Positions 47,356 through 57,843 of a stretch of 60,000 bases of DNA are shown here, in pieces. Positions within the stretch are counted from its first letter, which is position 1. Each line of letters starts with the position of its first letter. The DNA comes from Lineus longissimus (lineage: Eukaryota; Nemertea; Pilidiophora; Heteronemertea; Lineidae): positions 1,304,001-1,364,000 of the forward strand of contig NC_088318.1 in NCBI RefSeq assembly GCF_910592395.1, read 5' to 3'. The position numbers and the translations under genes were made by a program. A model generated the notes under the pieces. The model worked only from the letters and a program-made list of their open reading frames with translations. It had not been told where the DNA came from and did not search any database.

Positions 47356-48312
47356 ACTGAGACATTTCATCTTGTCAACACAGAAGACACAAACTAAGAA
47401 GCTACAGTAAATAATTTATTATGCATCTTAAATGATGTATGTGTAAACCTTAGTTTTACTGCAGCTCAAAAACTCTATCGAAAAGATATTTGATAGACAT
47501 AGCATCAATCCAGTATATACAAAATAAATTGTAAAATACGCAAAGGAAAATATCTCTACAAGTTGCTCACAGATGACCACAAAATTTTTGGAATGTACAT
47601 TATGAAAAATATGTAGCACCTCATTTTTGTGAGAGCAGTCTCAATTCGAGGACCGACGAATTTTTGCCATGTTTTGTGTGACAAAACTGAAATTAACATC
47701 GCACAGTGAAGTGTAGCTCAAACTCGGGCCCAAAGCATATCAGATTTGGGCCCAACTCGTAGCGCCAACCTCCCGGTCTAGATCCACCAGTGGACATTTT
47801 TTTTTTATTGGAAATGGTGAAATACTCCAAACACTTCATCTGCAAGTTGTCTCAATCACTAAAAATATACATCTACAAAAAACAAGTTTAATACTGTTCA
47901 TAAGACATATTCATTATTTGAATAAACACATCGACGGAATGCATAAGTCATTCTGGAATGTTGCACGAAAGGACAAAGGTAAAATTGTCAACATTGAAAA
48001 AGCAAGCTTAATAGCATAATTACATTCATATATCTGTACCTTCTGTCCTGCTACATTGACATAGCCCGTAAGTTATAAAAGAGAGGTACACTTTACCTTT
48101 AACAGACAAACAATTATGTATATTTTTCATTAACTTTTGTAGTTCACTCTGGTCAGCATGAGAAGTCCTGTGTGCGCTACTTGAACAGGTCAGTCATCAG
48201 ATAAGGTTGGAATAAACCCCAAGCTACACCCTGACCATATCCAGCAACTCAATAGTACTTGGTCCATCCAGCCACACAGCCAGCATGAGCCCTTTGAAAT
48301 AGGTCCCCAAAG
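47356..48312. other. AT-rich stretch, nothing identified
   Basis: No coding exon is seen. It may include the 3' untranslated region of the SLC7A9-like gene. The 3' end of that transcript cannot be fixed from sequence alone. Confidence 0.4.
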
Positions 48313-48485
48313 TCACTTAGTTCCCCTACTGGTCGAGTTCAAGTGAGCGCCTTCTGCTTGCTCCTTGAAACCCCTGATTTATTTCTGTGGAGACCGGGGT
48401 AATAATATGATATCCCAAAAGCACTTTGATCAGGTAAACATGGAAAAGCGCTATACAAGAACTCGATATCATTATTATTTTCACT
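48313..48485 (+). repeat. 5'-truncated SINE copy
   Basis: Matches the body and tail of the 2030-2285 SINE: GGTCGAGTTCAAGTGAGCGC, then CTCCTTGAAACCCCTGAT, GGAGACCGGGGTAATAAT and AAAAGCGCTATACAAG, with an ATT tail. The tRNA head is missing. It lies about 115 bp downstream of the SLC7A9-like stop codon, in antisense orientation to that gene, so it may be part of its 3' UTR. Confidence 0.8.
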
Positions 48486-48599
48486 GATGGACGGACTAAG
48501 TCTTTCTTATTATTATTGTGTCTTAATATACTGCAGGACATTCTAGCTCCAGCCAACTATTCCCCGCAGAATCATGTTGGTTGACTTTAGAAGTATGTT

Positions 48600-48667
48600 T
48601 TACTCATCAGGTATGGTTTCTGTTGGGGAGACTTCCATGAAAAGTTGAAAGAAGAGGGTAACGGCGT
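48600..48667 (-). CDS. SLC7A9-like: SLC7A9-like exon 12 (C-terminus)
   Basis: Encodes [20 protein letters not shown], then DE and TAA. The pattern QL(F/L)MEV.P is the C-terminal tail signature of b(0,+)AT, which supports the subfamily call. Confidence 0.85.
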
Positions 48668-51600
48668 CTGAAATGATATCGAAAAGTCTATTAGCAAAGT
48701 AAAAGGATGGTGTTCTGAAAACTTTTTCTTAAGGAGGACTATTTGCAGGAGTAAGGGGTCAAATTGGTATTCTGGTGAGAAGACTGTATCATTAGGGCCC
48801 TGGGTTCTGTTGGATTCAGCAAGAATTATATTCCACATACAAGCATTGACAGTTTCGATGTAATGTGAAACACTATCAACGCATGATACACACATTTCCG
48901 TCACTGGTCCGTTGAGAGACGGTATTGTCCAACATTTGTAAAGAATTCATCTCCCCGGGTAGAAATGCCATCTTTCCCCTGGCCTTTAGGTCCACTGTTG
49001 CTACAGCCACCTGGTGTTTGAAGTGGAACTACAATTCCAAGTTATGCACTGCCCACTTTTGGTGATCTGATCTACCTGACTTACCTACTCCGGGTATCCG
49101 AACTTCGAAATAGACAAAGGGGACATAGAAGATGAGGCCGGCAACGAGGAATATGAAGGCATAAAGGAACTCCATCTGTGGTTGGTTGATGATTGGACCA
49201 ATCACAAGGTACATGGCGATAAACAGAGCGATGAATGGAAACACAATCGGAATCTGAAATGGTAACAAATGGATCAAATATCAGTAAAATAATTCGACTA
49301 TGTGTTAAAGTAAGGATCGCTTCAATTTACAAAGGTCCATTCTCCATCTGGTCCTTCCCCAGGCTTCAACAATTAGACGAGATAGCAACAGATAGCAATT
49401 AACTATTTGGTTTATCTGTTAGTTGCATTTTGAGTTGAAATTATGCTAGAGGTTCCTCATGTTGAATTCCAACATTTTGTGAGTTGAGTAACCCATCTGG
49501 CCAAAATCGTTCCAATATCTTCCAGCGACAACTAATACACCAGAACCCCTCACCTACCTTGAGTGGACGCGGCGCATCCTTATGTGTGAATCTCATCACG
49601 ATCAGAGCCAAGAATGTCAAGCCATAAAACAACCAGGCGGTGAAGCTGAAGAAGTCGATAAGTGAGGCGATGTCTCCGGGGATGATCATGAGTAGTGCCA
49701 CTACTCCCTGAAAAATAGCAATTTCAAAATGTGTCAAGGAGCGAGGCAGATTTTAGAACATTCCGAAAACTGAAAGATGCACTCGCAAATGAATTTTACT
49801 ATAAACTATTGGTATCATTATAGATTTCTGATCAATATCTTTCCAATGAATGGTCATGTTATAGCAGGCACAGATAGTGTACCGCGAATCATTTCTATTA
49901 ACAGCCGTCTGTGAGCAGATCCAAGCTACATGTAGATCAACTTAAATGTAGCCTACATACTACTCTTCAGATCTGACACATAACACAGTGCATTGAGTAT
50001 TCATCAACCATCCACCTTCTTATCACATTGTCGCATTCTCTACCAAGTAAACAAGATGCAGACCTCCGCCAGCTTTGACGAATACGAGATTGACAGCAAT
50101 GTAACTTACATTGAAGATGAGAGCTGTCAGTGGTGTGTATGACAGCAATGTAACTTACATTGAAGATGAGAGCTGTCAGTGGTGTGTATGACAGCAATGT
50201 AACTTACATTGAAGATGAGAGCTGTCAGTGGTGTGTATGACAGCAATGTAACTTACATTGAAGATGAGAGCTGTCAGTGGTGTGTATGACAGCAATGTAA
50301 CTTACATTGAAGATGAGAGCTGTCAGTGGTGTGTATGACAGCAATGTAACTTACATTGAAGATGAGAGCTGTCAGTGGTGTGTAGGAACCAACATGTACC
50401 ATACTGAGGAGTCCGGGCAAATGGCCTTCTCTGGCGGCAGCAAAACACAATCTGAAAGATAGTAAGTTGCACAATTGGGCCACAGTGGCGTTAAGATGAC
50501 CCACCAGGGCTAGTAGAAGTTTCTGTACTCTTGCTCTGATGTTATCCACTCACAGAAGGCCCCTCTTAATCATTAAAGTGGCCTGTTATGATTCAGACTA
50601 AAGAAAGTAACCAGTGGAATGAATGAAATAATGAGTAATTTAATATACTTCAGAATCTTCTCCACCAGTCTGACCAAGACATGATAGCAGTCGGCTGTCC
50701 ATACAACTTGAATAGTGCTGTATAGTGACGCTACATACTTATTGGATTAAAACAAGAGGAATGTCTCGTGTCCTCAAAACTACTCAGATTTACCTATTTC
50801 CGCCTTTGGTTTTTACCGGTCCGTTCAAATTCCTCATTTTCTGAGTAATTCATGACGGGTTCCCTTCAAAAACAACGCTTACCTTGCACCAGAGAATGCA
50901 CTACCGTTGCAAGCACCAAACGTTGACAGGGCCACAGATATTGGAATGATGAATGATGCTGAGCCAAGGACGGTATTACCCCACGTCTGAAATAGAGAAC
51001 TGTAATCTAGTACACGAACTACATCATCGTCGTGTATAGCCAGGGAGGATGAGCCCATCCCAGACTATCCAGGTTTCTCACTAGCGGATACAGTCTTCTG
51101 TTTGCCCTGAAATAGGCACAAGGGAAACAGAACCTCGGTTTAAAGTCTCCTTCAGGGACACACTGAAGTTAGTAAAACCTTAGATCATTAGTAAAGGGAG
51201 AAGCTGGACTTGCAAACGTCATGGAGGGACTAGGGGTGAGAAGATGCTTACCACGGCAACAGCAGACGACGCCATGAGCTGTGGGGCAGACATCACAGTG
51301 AAGTAGGAGATATTGACAAGCAGATAGAAAATTGTCACCAGGGGAATGGCTATCATGATCGCAAGGGGAAGATTCCTGAAACATAAAGAAAACGCTCAAT
51401 AAGATATGATGGTACAGTTATAGCCCAGCTGAAAATATAGCCTCTGGGATTATAGACAGGAACTGGGGGTTAATTTGTTGATCAGTAGGTGAGTAATATA
51501 CCCATTTCCGTTCAAAGCCGGGCGTCAAAGTTTGGATAACAGGCCTGAGGAAAGAGCTATAGCACCTATCCATCAGATCACGCACCTTTTTGGATTTTGG

Positions 51601-54600
51601 ATTTCCTCCGTGACATAGTTGAGGTTGTTCCAGCCATCATATGCCCAGAGTCCATTGTAGAAAGCCAGTGCAAACAGTGAGCCATCTTTCTCCGTGTTGG
51701 AGAAGGCGTTCTCCACGGTGAAGTTCTCGGTGTAACCTGAAGAGAGAAGCGAGAGCTGTTGAGACAAATGAATCTTGGGAAAAACCACAACATACATTCA
51801 AATTGATAAAGTTTGTGGTAGTTCTTCTTCTTCAGCTCTGCACTTGGAGGTGTTATTCACCTGGGCGTATTCTTCCTCCAAGGCGGGATGTAAGTTTTTA
51901 CATGTCACTACAGTTTGACAGTTGGGTCCACTGGCCTAGTGAGACTGTCTTTGGCCAAAGCTACTCGTGTGTATTACTTTGAGGGATAGATTTACATTGC
52001 TTGCCCTTGCAAAAGGGCCAATGCAACAGGTAGGTCCTCAAAGGAACTTTGCCTTTGTTTTCATACTCACCCTGTCCAAGTCTCACAAATCCTCCAATGA
52101 TGATGATGAGAAGAGCTGATAGTTTGGCAAATGTAAATATCACCTGAACGCGTGCTGCCAATTTGACACTGTAGCAGTTCACCATGGTCACAGTCACTGG
52201 AAGAAGATATTCCCATGGTTACGGTAAACTGTAAACATTTGTAATTGGACAAAATAATGCAGAAAATTTTGTGTATTGCAAAAATCAACAGGTGCAAACT
52301 TTTTGTAGGTTTCCATATCTCTGATGATGTAATCAGACAAAGGTCAAAGTATTCCAATTTGTAGGTGACTAAATGAGGCAAAATGTGACCTCATTGAACT
52401 AGAGAAATATCATAAGACTTACAAATGCAAGCAGCTGTGATGACCTTCTTAATAAAGACTGGAGGTCCACATGCATCGAAGAAGGGTTCCGACACATATT
52501 CGGCAAAGGCTAAGGCGATGATGGCGAAGGAGGAAGGTTTGAGGACGAGGACAGATATCCACGCAACCAGGAACCCTGGGATTGGTCCCACAAAACGGTG
52601 CAATTTTCCAAAGCCTGCGATCAGGTAGGCGTATTCAGCACCAGCTTCTTTCACAATCAGGCCAAGTTCTGCATAACAGACAGCTCCTGCAAGGTAGAAA
52701 GGCCAACATGGAGTGATTGTGTCAAAGATGAACTGTCTCGAAATACACACCAATACGCTTTTGATAATTACCAACCAGAGGAGTGAAGGGAACTCTAATG
52801 ACTTTGGATGTCTATTCTACCTAATTGCTACCTAATCGCACTCCTATTCCATACTCACACAGCACGACTGCTGCCACCATCTTTTTCAAAAACACCGGCG
52901 GACCACATTCATCAAAGAAAGGGCCGACAACATACTCTGATGTACTCAGGGCAATGATGGCCACTCCTGATCCCTGGGACACCGTTACTCGTACAAAAAT
53001 GAACATGAAGGCAAGAGGTTCGGCCAGGCCTCGTCGTATATAAGCAAATGCGCCACCACATTCTTTAAAGAGTAGGCCAAGCTCGGCGTAACAGAGAGCA
53101 CCTAACCCAAGTGAGAAAGAGAAGACAAAAGATGGCTTTGAACCACTCCATAACGGGACGTTCTGTAACGATATCTGGTTACTACAGCTTTCTATAGCAT
53201 TATTCACGGCAATGATGTGACACCATGCATTGCTTTATGTATGGTAGTACTTTGGGAAAGAAGTCATCAGACTGAAATCTGGGCCACCGAAGCATGTGTC
53301 ATTGCAATCGGACTGAAATATTAGTCTTCCGTAGTGAAGCAGTTACATTAATTTCGGGGATATAAATTACTAATTACCGAGGCATAAGCTTTTTCTCTTT
53401 TAATTTTGGCAAGTGACTCGTTTAGTAGAGAGGATACTCTAGTGGACCCGCTGTCCTCCTTTGGCCTCAAGAAGCTCACTTTGAACAATTTCCATTTGAC
53501 TTCTTGTCTTGTCTTACCTAACATCGATATGAGCCCGCATCCCGCCCACACACACAGGCTGGCTCCGATGGAACCAGTATTACCAAGGACACCTTTGGGG
53601 GAAATGAAGATACCAGATCCTGAAAGATGAAAATAACAGGATTTGGTTAGAAGTAAGGTGACATCACAATTAACTCTAATCCAAAGTTTCTCATGCTCAG
53701 CTCTAGTATTACTGTCCAGTTTATTAGCCACAGTGAGTTAGAATTTGATTGAATTCATGCACCAAGTGCCTTGTTTTACTTAGTGGTTGTAAATGGGCAC
53801 TCATGAATCATGGTCCAAACAATTAAGGAGATACCGCTGATCACACAAACCAAGTGAGCCTAACTCAACTTCATCCTCCTTGTTGAACAGCTCCTGCTTG
53901 GCAAGGGAAGCCATGAAGTTGGGAGGGGGACAGGTCAATGTAGATTACTCACCAATCATGGTCCCAACAATCAGGGAGATACCACTGATCAGGCCAACCT
54001 TCCTCTTCAGGGACAATTCCTCAACGACCTCCACCTCATTGGCTAGCTCATCCTGCTTGGCAAGGGAAGCTGTGGAGTTGGACTCAGACACACCTTGTCG
54101 CTGCCGCAACGCGGGTTTATCACCGTCATCTCCTGTGAATCCTACAAACGAAGAGAATATAAGGATCACACCTAACTAATCACAAAAACAGTCCTGCATC
54201 ATGCCTACAGATCAACCTGGTAGCGCCTAGTGGGAGACTATAAACACCATTTGGATCCCCTTCAAAAACGTCGAGCAGGAGGAAAGCATCATTATCTACT
54301 GCCTTTGCACAGGACAGTAATGATTGCCCAGCCACCTGTACTGAATCAGTGTTACGAATCCTTCACAGTGCCCATGTGGACAAGCCAAACAAACCATACA
54401 CCATATCCTCTAAGACTGCACTCTTTTTGAAGCACAGCAGAAAACGACCTGGTCTGAGGATTGAAATGTCAAGAAGAATCATTGGGAAATGAAGGAAGAC
54501 CTGAAAGGCCAGCCAAATTTGTGGCCCACCGACCAAAATATTTGATGCCGTCGTCAAATGCTATTAAGTAGCGAGTGGACAGACAGAAACATCAAACCAG

Positions 54601-54676
54601 AAGAGACAGTAAAACGAACATGCTTACCCTTGTTATCGATACAGCTTGACTCCAAGTTTGCTCCATTCTCTGTCAT
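48600..54676 (-). CDS. SLC7A9-like: b(0,+)-type amino-acid transporter light chain, SLC7A9-like (complete, 12 coding exons plus alternative exon 4)
   Basis: Joined CDS on the minus strand: 54676-54628, 54141-53953, 53619-53518, exon 4a 53101-52859 or 4b 52686-52423, 52196-52071, 51736-51586, 51375-51252, 50986-50883, 50451-50355, 49707-49558, 49253-49085 and 48667-48600. All junctions are GT-AG and phases agree. The product is 523 residues with 4a or 530 with 4b, matching the family's ~490-535. The family is a 12-TM APC-type exchanger that pairs with an SLC3 heavy chain. Visible hallmarks are GSGIF in TM1, WAYDGWN in TM6 (in b(0,+)AT the Asp contacts cationic substrates), [19 protein letters not shown], and a short tail ending PTETIPDE. 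Similarity to b(0,+)AT is closer than to LAT or y+LAT, judged by eye. The heavy-chain cysteine (GPP context) is in both versions of exon 4. The gene is divergent from COG7. Confidence 0.9.
49085..49253 (-). CDS. SLC7A9-like: SLC7A9-like exon 11
   Basis: TM11 ([16 protein letters not shown]) and TM12 ([19 protein letters not shown]). Phase 0 in, phase 1 out at GTAG|GTAAGT. Confidence 0.9.
49558..49707 (-). CDS. SLC7A9-like: SLC7A9-like exon 10
   Basis: TM9 ([20 protein letters not shown]) and TM10 ([19 protein letters not shown]), then KDAPRPLK. 150 bp, phase 0 to 0. Confidence 0.92.
50092..50385 (-). repeat. Six 49-bp tandem copies of the exon 9 end and splice donor
   Basis: Each copy has about 31 nt of exon end (CACCACTGACAGCTCTCATC and TTCAAT), then GTAAGTTACATTGCTGTC. 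The six donor GT pairs lie at about 50354, 50305, 50256, 50207, 50158 and 50109. The five inner copies appear identical; only the outermost base differs next to exon 9. The array is therefore recent. Confidence 0.95.
50355..50451 (-). CDS. SLC7A9-like: SLC7A9-like exon 9
   Basis: 97 bp encoding [20 protein letters not shown] and on to TALIFN, the cytoplasmic loop leading to TM9. Its 3' end and donor (CAAT|GTAAGT) are repeated five more times downstream. Only the first donor keeps the protein in frame with exon 10. Confidence 0.9.
50883..50986 (-). CDS. SLC7A9-like: SLC7A9-like exon 8
   Basis: TWGNTVLG, then TM8 ([19 protein letters not shown]). Phase 0 in, phase 2 out. Confidence 0.92.
51252..51375 (-). 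CDS. SLC7A9-like: SLC7A9-like exon 7
   Basis: [19 protein letters not shown] (TM7), then [19 protein letters not shown]. Ends in phase 0 at GCCGTG|GTAAGC. Confidence 0.92.
51586..51736 (-). CDS. SLC7A9-like: SLC7A9-like exon 6
   Basis: Extracellular loop and TM6 with the unwound substrate-contact segment [16 protein letters not shown]. The loop has NFT, a possible N-glycosylation sequon. Ends in phase 2 at AAAAAG|GTGCGT. Confidence 0.92.
52071..52196 (-). CDS. SLC7A9-like: SLC7A9-like exon 5
   Basis: End of TM4 and TM5: [13 protein letters not shown], then [19 protein letters not shown]. Phase 1 to 1. Confidence 0.92.
52423..52686 (-). CDS. SLC7A9-like: SLC7A9-like alternative exon 4b
   Basis: 264 bp (88 codons), same phases as 4a. 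It has the canonical family TM3 ([20 protein letters not shown]) and the cysteine in DACGPP. It begins 172 bp downstream of 4a. 4a and 4b align over their whole length. Confidence 0.88.
52859..53101 (-). CDS. SLC7A9-like: SLC7A9-like alternative exon 4a
   Basis: 243 bp (81 codons), starting GALCYAELG and ending VAAVVL, phase 1 on both sides. It encodes the loop after TM2, TM3 and the start of TM4. It keeps the heavy-chain cysteine (DECGPP). Its TM3 sequence ([15 protein letters not shown]) departs from the family pattern, and it is 7 residues shorter than 4b. Confidence 0.85.
53518..53619 (-). CDS. SLC7A9-like: SLC7A9-like exon 3
   Basis: Completes TM1 with the substrate-binding GSGIF and encodes TM2 ([14 protein letters not shown]). 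Ends in phase 1 at TTAG|GTAAGA. Confidence 0.92.
   Translation of the reverse strand, partial: DLVSSFPPKVSLVILVPSEPACVCGRDAGSYRC
53799..53925 (-). pseudogene. Dead duplicate of SLC7A9-like exon 2
   Basis: Matches exon 2 in SLAKQ(D)EL near its start and in [11 protein letters not shown] near its end, but the two halves are in different frames and the middle is shortened. The donor is destroyed: GTGAGT has become ATGAGT. It lies immediately downstream of exon 2, so it arose by tandem intragenic duplication and then decayed. Confidence 0.8.
53953..54141 (-). CDS. SLC7A9-like: SLC7A9-like exon 2
   Basis: Hydrophilic N-terminal tail followed by the start of TM1 ([16 protein letters not shown]). 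Acceptor TTTGTAG, donor ATTG|GTGAGT, phase 1. The neighbouring relic at 53799-53925 is its duplicate. Confidence 0.9.
54628..54676 (-). CDS. SLC7A9-like: SLC7A9-like exon 1
   Basis: The ATG at 54676 opens [16 protein letters not shown]. The donor AAGG|GTAAGC ends it in phase 1. This is the cytoplasmic N-terminus. Confidence 0.75.
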
Positions 54677-57600
54677 GTTTGTTGTTGTCCTACTGGCTCG
54701 TTACTCCTAGTATTCATTCATTGGCAAACTCACAACCCCGCCTTAAAGGTATCAAAAAAACAAGAGAAATGATTAGAAGTACATATCATATTATTCAATC
54801 AACCATCCTGGTGAGTTAGCTCTTAAAATGTTACAAAATGATTCAGGGACAGTTTGATCCAGTGGTGCGGATTAATGTTTTGTCAAGGTAATCAATTTTT
54901 GGTGGCCTCAAAACGACAACAGTTTCAATACCGAGGACAAGAGCCTTTTGATAGCCAGCTATACAGGGCCAAAACTGGTGAAGGACTAATGTCATAATCC
55001 AAGTCACAGATCAGACAGGGTGGGAACTTGTCTAGTGTCACCTAAGGGTCACACCACCAACACAAGTTCACATTACATCGTAAAGCTAGAAGGCAATTGG
55101 AAATGTTGACAGTATATTCCGTTTGACAATAAAGCATGTACTGGAGACTAGTTGGCTAACTAATCAAACAAAATTTCAATCAAACTACTCAAGTATATCG
55201 TCACCCTCATAAAATGAATGCCTAAGTCAGCTCTGCTGCAGGACGAATACCTCTTGAGGAAGTTCAGAATGACATAAGGTTTGAGGTGGCCAATCTGGCT
55301 CAACTCCCTCTCAAATTCCTCAAGCATGAATTTTGGTATTGAACTAGCTCTTTCGTGTGTATTTGAAATGAACCACACAGAAAGGACAAACCAGGAATGA
55401 ATAAAACAGGTTTGCCCTTAGGTAGACAGAACTGACCCAGTTAATTGAGACCGGAACACCTGCTTTTCCTCAACACCATCAGAATTTGATCTGGGCTAAA
55501 TTTTGGCTTAATCCATACTTGGTCCCAACATAGAAACTGTTTCACCCAGCATTCACCAAAAAAACACCTCACAAACATTCTATGGTTTATGATATCTTTC
55601 ATTAACCAAAAATTTCCTTTAAAATACTATACCCTCACACACACCACATAAGGTAAAGTGTTACAATTATAGCTCCTACTGTCTAGGAAAGAGCTGATTG
55701 TACACATTAATGCACACAGAGGCAATAATTGTACAGGGCCTATAATTGTACCACTGCCCTCAGGCGGGAAAGACTCATGAGATCTATCGTAAGTAGGCCC
55801 TACGCAGTTTAATGTGAGGTTTGATAATCCGTCCCGTACACAGAGGTGACAAGAGACCTACCCGTAAAGATATATGATCTCATCTGAGTAATTCCACTGC
55901 TCAGCTCTAAGCTCATTGAAGCACCTACCTTTAAAACACTCCCCTGAACAGGTAAAGATAAGCCCTCTCGTCAAACTAAGACCATCTCCCAAGAAAACAC
56001 ATACAGCCCCTACCAAATGCCCACAAATATTGTCCTTCAATTAATGACACAATGCATGCAATGGTGAGCAATGTTAGGATTTGATAGTAAGCAAATATAC
56101 CTTTTAATACATCCACCCAGAGACGCCAGGTCAACTGTTACCAAAGTAGACTGATAAATATTCTTGTTGACATTACAAAACAATGTCAGAACCCAACAGG
56201 TGACACATAAGCAGTTCTTCCTGCTTGAATAGGCCTAAGAAAGATATCATGATCAGTTACCCTCAGACATATTCACTCACAGCTCTAATCATTTTTTGAC
56301 ACATTTATGACCAAGATGGGAGATCTGTCCTAAATTCTTTTTATATTATTATTGTCAGTCTATAGGTGAGAGATCTCACCTACATTCCCTGACATTACCC
56401 AATGCCATGAAAACTCACTGCTATGTGACAATATCAAGTTGAACCAGGGCCTAAATTGGTAATTATACTAATCTCGTTAGATAAAAGGTCAACAAATTAG
56501 CCCTTGATAGGTTATCAGATTACACCTATTTTCGAAAAGTGCAATATTTCATGCAGGCCTACTTCCAACCCTCTTCATAAGACCAGATTAGAACAATTGA
56601 TGACGTTTGAGAAGCATATTTGGCGTTATTCCAACCTTTTCATATCTAAATACTAGGTAGAACTAAAACTGAGAAATATCTAAAATATTGATTACATATT
56701 TTTTTGATAAAACTACAGAGTCCAGTGATGTGTCTCTAAAGACAAAAAAACCCAGAAATATGAACATTCCTAAACCCTACCTTTCTGCTACCACCTTTCT
56801 AACAAGCTAACAGATCACCTTTCTTTCATTTGCAATTAATCAAATTGTCCTGCAATGCACATATTAAAACTAGAATGTCTTGATCTGTTTGATGCTCCAA
56901 TATAATGCGACACGAAAGGTAAAATTTATTCAGTGAAGGAACGAATTTGAATGAAAAATAACCATTGTTCAAAAACTGGCTGGAACTGGACAATGGAATA
57001 AGCTGTGAGAAACATGGCAAGGCAGAGGTCACAATGGAAACATGTTATGTAAGATTGTAAAATCATTGGGACAACTAACCAACCATAAAAACTCAATTTG
57101 CATTCCATTTCCATCACCCTGGCATCATGACAATTTGTCACCCTAAACATATAGAGGGTCTACTTGGGGACGGTATTGGGGACGCAGAGCAATGAGCCGT
57201 TATCAGTGAGCACATGAGCCTTGGTAATGGTATCACAAACTCACCTATATGATGAGACATGGTCATGGAGCCCTGGAAAGTCAGTTCACAGAGCTCGGTC
57301 CCTGTACGAGTCGCCCAAGGTACGATCATTTCACTGACACTGTCACCCTGTGACAGTACAGTCACAGCAGTGACTCGGTCTGTGTCAGGCCTGCCCAAGT
57401 GCCTTGCCCTGGGCACGGCGCAGTGAATCTCAATCGATCTCAGTCTGTCCGGCCCCCGGGCATCGCGGCAGTGAATAAGTGATGCATGAAATGACATTGT
57501 TGTCTAGTCTATGTTAGACATATTGATATGATGATTTTTATGTATGTCAGCCAGCAAAGGCAAAAAAAGCACCTCCACCAAAGAGCAGACCAATATTTTT

Positions 57601-57840
57601 ACCCATGTTGGGATGTTGTGGTTGTCGCTGGAAAATATCCAAGCTTGTATCCAAGCGTCTTATCTCTTCACATTTACAGTGTATTGGATGCGACTACGGA
57701 ATCCCGCAAACGAGGTTGAGCAACGTTTCAACATGGCTGCGACCATGAATGAGAAAAACTTTTGAGTTTTTTCTATTTTTCTCTTAATTTGACAGGGTTT
57801 TCTCTCCTTGATTTTCAGAAGAACAACTTTGACACAGGAA
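54677..57840. other. Divergent intergenic region between SLC7A9-like and COG7
   Basis: About 3.2 kb without a supportable coding exon. It should hold the promoter and any 5' non-coding exons of both genes, which point away from each other. A YY1-like AACATGGCTGCGACC at about 57731-57745 is the best candidate for the COG7 start-site region. Nothing else is recognised. Confidence 0.5.
57725..57750 (+). promoter_or_regulatory. YY1-like motif at the probable COG7 start site
   Basis: AACATGGCTGCGACC fits the YY1 core (AANATGGCGNC) with one change. It lies about 100 bp before the proposed first coding exon. Its ATGs open only very short upstream frames. Confidence 0.4.
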
Positions 57841-57843
57841 ATG
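57841..57843 (+). CDS. COG7: Proposed COG7 exon 1 coding part (ATG alone)
   Basis: Exon 2 starts directly with the codon for residue 2 (GAT), after a strong acceptor (CCATTTTCAG), so the start codon must lie in an earlier exon. ACACAGGAAATG|GTAATG is the best nearby ATG followed directly by a donor. Other exon 1 positions remain possible. Confidence 0.45.

Noticed and set aside
52598-52786. Plus-strand frames over the SLC7 exons (also 52425-52628, 52825-53043, 53406-53630)
   Set aside because: These are antisense shadows of the conserved transporter exons.
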